Shown here: positions 36,123-43,720 of the stretch, piece after piece
How the letters are laid out: the number at the start of each line of letters is the position of its first letter
Position numbering within the stretch: position 1 is the first letter of the stretch
Origin: Chlorogloeopsis fritschii PCC 6912
Lineage (GTDB): Bacteria; Cyanobacteriota; Cyanobacteriia; Cyanobacteriales; Nostocaceae
Assembly (NCBI RefSeq): GCF_000317285.1
Contig: NZ_AJLN01000134.1
Span: forward strand, 1-64,000
Reading direction: 5' to 3'
DNA: 64,000 bases
Notes under the pieces: model-generated
Databases searched by the model: none
Seen by the model: only the letters and a program-made list of their open reading frames with translations
Told to the model about the DNA's origin: nothing
Translations under genes and position numbers: made by a program

Positions 36123-37472
36123 ATGGCTGAAAATCTCCTATTTAAGAAGGTAAAAAAAGCTTTAAAAGAAGCTGATACTAGGTTTGTTCGTATTCTTTGG
36201 TGTGATAACGCTAACATTATTCGTGGTAAGGCTGTGCACGTAGAAATGCTGCGCCACTACTTTGAGGATGGTGTTGGCATATCTGCAGGACAACAGGGAG
36301 TCCCGGTAATGTATGATGGTGTTGTCCTTCAGACAGGTCTAGGGCCAGTTGGTGAAGTGAGCTTGGTACCTGATTGGACTAGCCTTACAGCTTTGCCTTA
36401 TTCTCCCAAAAATGCTCGTGTTATGGGGAATATGATGCTTTATGGAAAGCCGTGGGGGCTGTGTCCGCGTCATTTCTTGGTACGAATGATCGAGGCGGCA
36501 AGAAGTCAAGGGTTGGAAATTAAAGCAGCATTTGAGAATGAATTTTACCTGCTGCGGCAAACTGCTGACGGAATTTTACCCGCAGACTCTACACTCTTCG
36601 CCTCTACCCAAGCAATGGATATCAATTGTGAAGTAATTAATGACATTGCTGAAGCGCTGATAGCCCAGGGTATCCCTGTAGAGCAATATTATCCAGAATC
36701 AGGCCCCGGTCAACAAGAAATTTCCATGCAATATACCGACGCTTTAGGTGCTGCTGATAGGCAAATTGCCTTTAGAGAAACAGTACGGGCTGTTGCAAGA
36801 CACTACAATCTCAAAGCTTCTTTCTTACCTAAAATTTTCCCAGAAGCTGCTGGTAGCGGTTGTCACATCCATATGAGTCTGTGGCGAGATGGGCAAAATC
36901 TTCTACCTGATGCGCAAGGTATCAATGGTCTATCGCAAGTGGCAAGAGCATTTATTGCTGGCATATTGCATCATCTACCAGCACTGATGGCATTGACGAC
37001 TCCTAGTATTAATTCTTACCGTCGCATTCGTCCTCATTCTTGGAGTGGTGCTTTCCGTTGTTGGGGGTTAGATAACCGCGAGGCAGCAGTGAGAGTACCT
37101 AGTGCTGTTGCCTTTGATAAACCTACACACTTTGAATTGAAAACCGTAGATGCCACAGCCAATCCTTACTTAGCTTTAGGTGCGGTAATAGCAGCTGGCT
37201 TAGACGGCGTGCAACAAGGTTTAGAAATAGAACAGCCAGTAGCTGTAGATCCTGGATATTTATCAGAGGATGAGCGCACAGCCGGAAAGATTGATCCTTT
37301 ACCGAAAACTTTAGGGGAAGCGATCGCGCAACTTAAACAAGACAATATTCTTCTCAATGCTCTAAATTCGCAGTTGTCAACAGCCTTTTTAGCTGTGCGT
37401 GAAGCTGAGTGGGAAGCAATGAAAGATTGGGAATTAGAAGCAGAGGTGAAAGTTTTACTGGAGCGGTATTAG
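36123..37472 (+). CDS. glutamine synthetase-family ligase
   Basis: This 449-residue protein has the GS catalytic fold: FENEFYLL (metal Glu), SGPGQQEISM, GSGCHIHMSLW, NSYRRIRPHSWSGAF and the arginine-rich NREAAVRVPS. It lacks the C-terminal adenylylation Tyr region of GlnA and is shorter than housekeeping GlnA (about 470). It more likely ligates glutamate to an amine other than ammonia (PuuA- or GlnT-like). The acceptor is not known. It is divergent from the kinase operon. Confidence 0.85.
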   Translation: MAENLLFKKVKKALKEADTRFVRILWCDNANIIRGKAVHVEMLRHYFEDGVGISAGQQGVPVMYDGVVLQTGLGPVGEVSLVPDWTSLTALPYSPKNARVMGNMMLYGKPWGLCPRHFLVRMIEAARSQGLEIKAAFENEFYLLRQTADGILPADSTLFASTQAMDINCEVINDIAEALIAQGIPVEQYYPESGPGQQEISMQYTDALGAADRQIAFRETVRAVARHYNLKASFLPKIFPEAAGSGCHIHMSLWRDGQNLLPDAQGINGLSQVARAFIAGILHHLPALMALTTPSINSYRRIRPHSWSGAFRCWGLDNREAAVRVPSAVAFDKPTHFELKTVDATANPYLALGAVIAAGLDGVQQGLEIEQPVAVDPGYLSEDERTAGKIDPLPKTLGEAIAQLKQDNILLNALNSQLSTAFLAVREAEWEAMKDWELEAEVKVLLERY

Positions 37473-37509
37473 TGAAGGCAGATGGCAGATGGCAGAAGGA
37501 ATCCTGCAA

Positions 37510-38271
37510 CTAAGCAGAAAGGGAAGCATTAAGTTTACCAAAGCGGCGATCGCGTTTTTGGTAGCTCAATAAAGCCTGATAGAACGCCATACGGTCAAAA
37601 TCCGGCCAGAGAATATCAGTAAAGTACATCTCTGTATACGCAAGTTGCCACAACAGAAAATTACTCAATCGCACCTCTCCACTGGTACGAATCAGCAGAT
37701 CTGGTTCAGAAGTTCCTGCTGTGTCAAGGTATTGTGCAACTAAATTTTCATTTACCTGTTGGGAATTGAGTTCTCCTCTTTCCACCAATTCCGCTATCTG
37801 ATGACAGGCTTTGGTGATTTCATTACGGCTGCCATAGTTGACTGCCACGGTAAAATGAATTGCCTGATTCTGCAACGTCTGTGTCATCGAATGCTGCATT
37901 TCCACTTGTAAAGACTTGGGTAGAATCGATAAATCCCCAATAAATGAGATCCGCACTCCTTCTCGGTGCATTTGGGCTAACTCTCGCTTCAACATTTGTT
38001 CAAACAAACGCATCAGAAAATCCACTTCTTGAGTCGGGCGTCGCCAATTTTCCGTAGAGAAAGCGTAGACTGTTAGCGCTTTAATTCCCCAATCCTTACA
38101 GCATCGCAATAGTTCTTTGAGCGTCTTTGCTCCTTGACGATGTCCAGCAATACGCGGCAGTCCTTTACTAGTTGCCCATCGACCGTTACCATCCATGATT
38201 ACAGCTACGTGCTGGGGTAACCGATGCGGATCTAAATCTGCGGGTAGTTTTGAGAAAAGTTTAGAAGTCAT
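37510..38271 (-). CDS. uppS: undecaprenyl (isoprenyl) diphosphate synthase
   Basis: This 253-residue cis-prenyltransferase builds the C55 carrier lipid from FPP and IPP. The catalytic Asp is D27 in [10 protein letters not shown]. The [11 protein letters not shown] region, [11 protein letters not shown] and [18 protein letters not shown] are all as in the family. It complements the UppP phosphatase and MurF also present in this window, though the genes are far apart. It is convergent with the glutamine synthetase-like gene. Confidence 0.93.
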   Translation of the reverse strand: MTSKLFSKLPADLDPHRLPQHVAVIMDGNGRWATSKGLPRIAGHRQGAKTLKELLRCCKDWGIKALTVYAFSTENWRRPTQEVDFLMRLFEQMLKRELAQMHREGVRISFIGDLSILPKSLQVEMQHSMTQTLQNQAIHFTVAVNYGSRNEITKACHQIAELVERGELNSQQVNENLVAQYLDTAGTSEPDLLIRTSGEVRLSNFLLWQLAYTEMYFTDILWPDFDRMAFYQALLSYQKRDRRFGKLNASLSA

Positions 38272-38679
38272 AAGTAGTTCGGCAAAATTAAATTTATTCG
38301 TGGAGACAAGAAATAGGAAAACAATGTGTGTAATTAATTCTGTCTGAGTACTTAAAATCTTGAGCCTTGCTGAATGTGAGTATAAAATTCAAAAATTCGA
38401 TATCTCAAACTCTTATTCTCTGCGACTCTGCGAACGCCAGTTGCTACAACGCGCTTAACCCGACGCCAGGTGACGCCACTTGCTTTATGCCGGGGAACCC
38501 GTCCACCGCAGTGGCTCCTTTATGCCGGGGAACCCTTACTTTCAGAAGCCACTTCGTGTCTACGGCAGTCGCTACCTTCGGAAGTCGCTTCGCGCCTACA
38601 AGTCGGCAAAGCCGCCCAACGCGCTGCCTCACCACCGCACTGGCTCCGCAACGCACTGGCTCCTCTGCGTGAGGCTAAT
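38272..38679. repeat. mosaic of palindromic repeats
   Basis: From about 38420 this gap is packed with repeat-type sequence. Two copies of CTTTATGCCGGGGAACCC are followed by GGCAGTCGCTACCTTCGG-type hairpins and two ACGCACTGGCTCC/CCGCACTGGCTCC units. Three overlapping long frames occur on both strands, a sign of GC-rich repeat DNA rather than genes. No coding region is supported. Confidence 0.75.
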
Positions 38680-39636
38680 TCATTCCTTCACTAGGCACAA
38701 GCAACTCTCTCCAAATAACTCTTGCAAATACTCTGGTGTCAGGCTATTATGCCAAATCCATAGACGACGCATTGCATAGATGAATGTGAAAATGAGACTT
38801 GCCTGATTGCTCAAAGACCAATCATTCCATTTCAGTGTCCCCATCATGCGTTTCAAAGTACGGAGTAGGTTGTTGCGCTTGTAGTTCTGATGGCGCGTTT
38901 TCATCAGTGTTCGTCCCACCCGCACAAGAGATGTATCAGGAAAAGCCCATACCCCAAAGCCCCAAAATTTGGTCATGTGGTTAATTTCGTCCTGCACTAG
39001 TTCCTCTAAAACATCCTGAAGTACTCCCGTAGAATGAGCCATCAGCCAGATATAAAGACAGGTTGCGCCGTATTCGGTAGCAACACGGTGTAAGCCGTGG
39101 CGATACAAGTCTTCATAGGCATCGTTAGTAGGAAGATAACCTCTGACAGTGCGAAGCTTAGGGGTAATTTTTTCACCTGTTAATTGGTAATAAATCTTGA
39201 GCAAAGCCGGGGTGTGCTGACGTTCTTCTTTTTCCCACAAACCAGGTTCTATTAACTCTCCATTGTCATTAACTGTTCCGCCGACAAAACGAGCCATCTG
39301 AGGATGTAACTTTTCCAAATATTGTCGGCTAGTTTGGGTATAGCCTCTGATGGGTGCTTCTGTGTCCATTGCCCCCACAAGAATAGATAAAAATACTTCT
39401 GGTTTTACACCGATAATTTGCTCACGATCTATAGCTTGCCAGTCAATCGGTTTCCAAGGACGTGGTTGAGGATTTTGAAATTGAATTGGTAAATCGAGTA
39501 GGCGATCGCACAATTTTTCGTTGGCAAGATAACGCTCTATCAAAGAACGGATGCGGCGCTGAATCTGGAAGTAATGGGGATTAGAATCTATTTGCTCTGC
39601 TAAATCTTCTGGGGTTGGGCTAGGGGCAACAAGCAT
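38680..39636 (-). CDS. putative ferritin-like di-iron protein
   Basis: This 318-residue helical protein is not one I can assign to a named family. It carries two ExxH motifs placed as in soluble di-iron enzymes such as acyl-ACP desaturase: E138-RQ-H141 (EKEERQHT) and E217-IN-H220 (EELVQDEINHM). Further acidic residues in helices at D91/E93 (GAMDTEAP) and E188 (ATEYGA) could complete the iron site. I infer a di-iron oxidase or oxygenase. The last codons abut a mosaic of repeats. Confidence 0.75.
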   Translation of the reverse strand: MLVAPSPTPEDLAEQIDSNPHYFQIQRRIRSLIERYLANEKLCDRLLDLPIQFQNPQPRPWKPIDWQAIDREQIIGVKPEVFLSILVGAMDTEAPIRGYTQTSRQYLEKLHPQMARFVGGTVNDNGELIEPGLWEKEERQHTPALLKIYYQLTGEKITPKLRTVRGYLPTNDAYEDLYRHGLHRVATEYGATCLYIWLMAHSTGVLQDVLEELVQDEINHMTKFWGFGVWAFPDTSLVRVGRTLMKTRHQNYKRNNLLRTLKRMMGTLKWNDWSLSNQASLIFTFIYAMRRLWIWHNSLTPEYLQELFGESCLCLVKE

Positions 39637-40169
39637 AATTTTTTACTTATATTTTTATCTCCTTGCCAAATAATTTAAGCTATCCCAGAATAGTTTGTCA
39701 GTAGGGCAAAGTAGGAAATTTTACTTGCATTATCAGTGTAAGAGTCGGGGAAAAAGTCGGATGGATGCAAGATTCTGCTTTTTTGCCCTACAGGCTGGAA
39801 GCTTTGGGCTACACCAACAAAGGATTGAGCAACCGGAATTAGTATGAAATATGCAGCGAGTCTACTTCAGTAGACTTTAGCTATTAGGTGTGAGAATTGA
39901 TTCTCTAGCGGGATGGCAACTCATATCTGGGTTTGGTGGGTACAAAAAGATTCACGACTGACTGCACAACATAGACAGTGGCTACAAGATTATATCTAAT
40001 AAATGAAGCGTCCTTGCTCAACTAGTCTAAAAATCTCTCATGCTTTAAGAGAGATAGTTTCAGCGCAAGCGAGTTTTAATCCCTATTGACCCCTGATAAA
40101 TAGTACGTACAATTATACGTAGATAAATCTTGATTTGATGAAATCGGCGTTAACTAAAACGCATAACTT
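39637..40169. other. intergenic region before the toxin-antitoxin/STAND island
   Basis: These 533 bp hold a paired AGTCGG motif (39743-39760), a 28-codon open frame at 39913-39999 with no recognised product, and a single CRISPR-repeat-like stretch near 40070-40100. No gene is supported. Confidence 0.5.
39743..39760 (+). promoter_or_regulatory. paired AGTCGG direct repeat, copy 1
   Basis: AGTCGG occurs at 39743 and 39755, exactly 12 bp apart, followed by AT. The identical arrangement lies at 41120-41137. It could be a regulator site. Confidence 0.35.
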
Positions 40170-40664
40170 ATGTCTATCGGCACTTTCGGCAATATCTACT
40201 CAGATGAGCTAATTACAGCCACTGAGTTAAATCGTCAGCCTGGGCGAGTTCTGGACAAAGCTTTGGAACGTCCAGTGACAATTACTCGCAACGATCAGTC
40301 TTTTGCGTTGTTGCGCCGGGAGGAAGTAACTTCTCTGGTGAAGGCAGCTACTCAAAGTAAAGCTGTTTTTGAAGCATTAACCGTCGCTTTTTCTCTATTA
40401 CTAGGGAAAGAAATCGGTTTTGAACATCCTTATGGATGGTTGAGCGTATTTGACACGGATGATCTGCAAGAGTTTATCAAGGAGCTAAGTGAGGCTTTTC
40501 GGTTGATAGATTCCTCAATTACAGCATGGGAGATGATTGACGCAATCATTCATGAATGGCATGAAAGCGGCATTGCGATCGCTAGTCCTGAACTGGCAGC
40601 AGCTTTTAGTGCCGAAACTGATGAAGTACCATTAACCAAACCATCTGCTCATAGTGCTGTCTAA
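40170..40664 (+). CDS. Phd/YefM-like antitoxin
   Basis: This 164-residue protein has an N-terminal Phd/YefM-type segment (ITATELNRQPGRVLDKALER then VTITRNDQSFALLRREEV) that would bind DNA. The C-terminal part is longer than usual, acidic and helical (about 75-160). The next gene starts 7 bp after its stop and encodes a RelE-like protein, the expected antitoxin-toxin order. The long tail is unusual and may carry the toxin-binding part or an extra function. Confidence 0.75.
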   Translation: MSIGTFGNIYSDELITATELNRQPGRVLDKALERPVTITRNDQSFALLRREEVTSLVKAATQSKAVFEALTVAFSLLLGKEIGFEHPYGWLSVFDTDDLQEFIKELSEAFRLIDSSITAWEMIDAIIHEWHESGIAIASPELAAAFSAETDEVPLTKPSAHSAV

Positions 40665-40671
40665 TGTGTGT

Positions 40672-41046
40672 ATGTCAGACAACCAAGAAGAAAATCCAAT
40701 AGTAGAGAATTTGGAGCCGCCAGAAGTTAAACTGACGGCTCCTAAATTATTTGAGATAGAAAGCACTTGGTTAGTGGTAGCCAAAAATCGTCGTGTGAAT
40801 CGGGATTGGGAAGCTTTAATGCAGCGCCATCCAGAAAACACTCTTCGCTGTTATGAGGATTTATGTACTGCACCAACCACTAGACAGCCAGGACGTGTTT
40901 TCCCTTTGAAGGGTAAACTCTATAAGGGGGCATGGGAATACGAGGTGACAAAAGGGGACAGAGTATTTTACGTTCCTGACCTTGAACAATTGAAAGTAGT
41001 TGTTTACTATGCAGGGAAACATCCTTCCCCTGCACCCATACCGTAA
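40672..41046 (+). CDS. RelE/ParE-like toxin
   Basis: This protein of about 124 residues has a C-terminal half (LKGKLYKGAWEYEVTKGDRV then FYVPDLEQLKVVVYYAGKHP) that matches the strand-rich core of RelE-superfamily toxins, which cleave mRNA on the ribosome. The N-terminal 45 residues are extra. The ATG at 40672 is used. A GTG at 40654 would overlap the antitoxin gene. It pairs with the gene just upstream. Confidence 0.75.
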   Translation: MSDNQEENPIVENLEPPEVKLTAPKLFEIESTWLVVAKNRRVNRDWEALMQRHPENTLRCYEDLCTAPTTRQPGRVFPLKGKLYKGAWEYEVTKGDRVFYVPDLEQLKVVVYYAGKHPSPAPIP

Positions 41047-41119
41047 GTAGCAACTAGCGCGTGATTTTTAATCGCTAGGAAAGAATAAAATTTAACTTCA
41101 AGAGACTCTCTGTAGGAAA

Positions 41120-41137
41120 AGTCGGCAAAAAAGTCGG
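41120..41137 (+). promoter_or_regulatory. paired AGTCGG direct repeat, copy 2
   Basis: AGTCGG at 41120 and 41132, with the same 12-bp period and the same AAAAAGTCGGAT core as at 39.74 kb. It lies 96 bp before the STAND gene. Confidence 0.35.
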
Positions 41138-41232
41138 ATTTACAGAAACTTATCCGAAAAGACAGCATGGGAACTGTAAACTATCAATAACTGGCCCTCA
41201 AGCTTGCAATTAAATATTCTCGCCGTTATACA

Positions 41233-43641
41233 ATGGACGCTGAAGCAGTATTGGCATGGTTAGACACCGTAATTCCTACTCATACCGGAGAACGGTTGAG
41301 CGATCTGCAAAAAGTTATTCTTCAGCAAGTTTGGCACGGTCGAAGATATTTAGAAATTGCTAATTATTACGGTTGTACAGAGGGACACGCTAAAGATGTA
41401 GGCTCTCAGTTGTGGAAACTGCTTTCCGAAGTATTGAAAGAGAAGATTAACAAAAATAATTGCCGTGCCACTTTAGAGCGTATTCTCAGAAAAACTACTG
41501 CTATTTCAAGTTTTATATGTAACTCGCAATTTTCACCTCATACTATCCCGCTTGCAAACACAGATGGTGCGAATGAGGGATTAAATGCCAATTTTCTGGG
41601 ACGAGCAGAAGCGATCGCCCACCTCAACAACTTAGTAAATCAAGGTATTAAAGTTATCGTCATTCAAGGTGAAGGCGGCGTAGGTAAAACCACTCTAGCT
41701 CAACAATATCTACAAACTCAGGGATTCGATTTAGTCTTGGAACTGTTGATGGCTAAGGAAACTCAAAATATCACTGCTGTGGAACACGTGGTGGAAGAGT
41801 GGTTGAAACAGGATTTTGATGAAGAACCTGGGGTGGAATTTGGAGTAACGCTGGGGCGGTTGAAGCGACAACTGCACACTCGCAGAATTGGTATTTTGAT
41901 TGATAACCTAGAACCTGCACTCGATGGGCAAGGCAGATTTATTACTCCCCACCGCAATTATGTAGAACTATTGTGCGTTTTGGCTGATGCAAGGGTGCAG
42001 TCTGTGACTCTGATTACGAGTCGCGATCGCCTCTGCGAACCTGGTGTAAATGCATCCCACTATCGTCTTCCTGGTTTGGATATAACTACATGGCAGCAGT
42101 TTTTTATCAATCGAGGATTAGCAATTGATTTAATCACCCTGCAAAATATGCACCGTGCCTACGGAGGTAATGCCAAAGCAATGGGGATTTTGTGCGGTTC
42201 AATTCAGGAGGATTTTGACGGTGATATGGCTGTTTATTGGCAAGAAAATCATGCCGATCCTCTGTCTGCAACAGATTTAAAAAATTTGGCAGTTAGTCAA
42301 ATTAATCGCCTGCAAGCCCTCGATCCTCAAGCTTATCGCCTGCTTTGCCGTCTGGGTTGTTATCGCTATCAAGATGTATCCCGAATTCCAACTCAAGGGT
42401 TATTAAATTTACTGTGGGATGTCCCGGCTTCGCAACATCGCCAAATTATAGTCTCTTTGAGAAATCGCTCTTTAGTGGAGTCTCATCAGGGCGAATACTG
42501 GCTGCATCCGGTAATTCGTACCGAAGCGATCGCTCGTTTGCGTAACAGTGATGAGTGGGAAACTACCAATCACAAAGCGGCAGAATTCTGGACAAACAAC
42601 ATACAACAGATTGCCACCTTTCAAGATGCTTTGCAAGCCCTGGAAGCCTATTATCACTACATAGAAATAAATGAATTTGAATTCGCAGGAAAAGTCATAC
42701 TTAAAAGTAGAGATAATCAATGGCGGCAGTTTTTACCACTGGGTAGCACACTGTATCGCATGGGATGGCTTCAGCCTTTAATCGCTGCCATTACTCAAGT
42801 TCTTAACAATGTTAATGATAATCAAAATATCAGCGAACTATATAATATTTTAGGTGATTTGTACTGGATTACAGGCAAAATTTATCTAGCAGTTGAATGC
42901 CAAGAAAAAACAATTCATCTTGCTACTCAAGCACTAAAATCACTCATTCCCAAGCAAGAAAATAAACATACAGTATATTATTTGCGAATGCTGGAGGTAG
43001 ATTCTCTCTTAAGTATTGGACTTTACAATATTGATTTGTGGGAACTAGAAGCAGCTGCCCAATTATTTCAGCAAGTTATTTACCTGGCTCAAAATACCGA
43101 ACACCATCGCTGGGCAGAAAAAGCTTCTGTGTGTTTAGCCTTAGTCAATTCCCATTTAGGTTTGTGTGAGGCATCTTGCGCGTTAGCAGATGTAATCTAT
43201 CACAATATTATTACAGAGCAAATCGTAGAACAAGCTGGGAGATTTGCTTATTTCATTCAAATACTAGGTCAAACATACGTTAATTTAGGAGATTTTACCA
43301 AAGCTAAAGAAATGTTCCAAAAAGCTTTAGCCTTTGCTGAAGAAAGTCATTATATGCAAGTCAAAGCAAAAACGTTGAATGGTTTAGCAGAAATTTATCG
43401 GCAGCAAAAAAATTTTGAATTAGCTCTTGCCAATCATGCAGAAGCAATTAAACTTTTGGATAAGATAGGCGCTAAATGTGACTTAGCTATTGCTTATTTT
43501 AATTTGGCTTTAACTTATCAAGAGATGGAAAAACCCATAAAAAGTAAAGTTAATTTTGAGCAAGCTATTCAGCTTTTTACTGAAATGAAGGCAACAAAAC
43601 AAATAGAAAAAGTAGTAGGGTATTCGAGAAGAGTAAGCTAG
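41233..43641 (+). CDS. STAND ATPase with N-terminal HTH and TPR C-terminus
   Basis: This 802-residue protein has a cyanobacterial vMAP-type N-terminus with helix-turn-helix character (LSDLQKVILQQVWHGRRYLE, VGSQLWKLLSEVLKEK). It is followed by an NB-ARC/STAND ATPase: P-loop GEGGVGKTT at 146-154 and Walker B near GILIDNLEP. A winged-helix-like linker leads to TPR repeats at about 535-790. Such proteins act as ligand-gated switches. Some STAND proteins sense phage, but the effector here would have to be the HTH domain, so transcriptional control is also possible. It follows the toxin-antitoxin pair. Confidence 0.85.
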   Translation: MDAEAVLAWLDTVIPTHTGERLSDLQKVILQQVWHGRRYLEIANYYGCTEGHAKDVGSQLWKLLSEVLKEKINKNNCRATLERILRKTTAISSFICNSQFSPHTIPLANTDGANEGLNANFLGRAEAIAHLNNLVNQGIKVIVIQGEGGVGKTTLAQQYLQTQGFDLVLELLMAKETQNITAVEHVVEEWLKQDFDEEPGVEFGVTLGRLKRQLHTRRIGILIDNLEPALDGQGRFITPHRNYVELLCVLADARVQSVTLITSRDRLCEPGVNASHYRLPGLDITTWQQFFINRGLAIDLITLQNMHRAYGGNAKAMGILCGSIQEDFDGDMAVYWQENHADPLSATDLKNLAVSQINRLQALDPQAYRLLCRLGCYRYQDVSRIPTQGLLNLLWDVPASQHRQIIVSLRNRSLVESHQGEYWLHPVIRTEAIARLRNSDEWETTNHKAAEFWTNNIQQIATFQDALQALEAYYHYIEINEFEFAGKVILKSRDNQWRQFLPLGSTLYRMGWLQPLIAAITQVLNNVNDNQNISELYNILGDLYWITGKIYLAVECQEKTIHLATQALKSLIPKQENKHTVYYLRMLEVDSLLSIGLYNIDLWELEAAAQLFQQVIYLAQNTEHHRWAEKASVCLALVNSHLGLCEASCALADVIYHNIITEQIVEQAGRFAYFIQILGQTYVNLGDFTKAKEMFQKALAFAEESHYMQVKAKTLNGLAEIYRQQKNFELALANHAEAIKLLDKIGAKCDLAIAYFNLALTYQEMEKPIKSKVNFEQAIQLFTEMKATKQIEKVVGYSRRVS

Positions 43642-43675
43642 TACTCCACCCCATTGATTTTGATAAGTCGCAGGT

Positions 43676-43720
43676 GTTCAGCTCCCCGACTTTTTTAAAA
43701 AGTCGGGGATCTATAATCTC
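43676..43720. repeat. palindromic repeat copy B (CCCCGACTT hairpin)
   Basis: CCCCGACTT (43684-43692) pairs with AAGTCGGGG (43700-43708). The flanks TGTTCAG and ATCTATAATCTC match copy A at 13.09 kb. It lies between two convergent genes, where it may also stop transcription. Confidence 0.8.

Noticed and set aside
38367-38779. Four overlapping frames on both strands
   Set aside because: GC-rich palindromic repeat mosaic; frames overlap each other and the 3' end of the di-iron-like gene.
39913-39999. 28-codon frame MATHIWVWWVQKDSR...
   Set aside because: No ribosome-binding site of note and no recognised family; too short to support.
40068-40100. CRISPR-repeat-like GTTTTAATCCCTATTGACCC
   Set aside because: Only one copy, with no spacer-repeat pattern around it.
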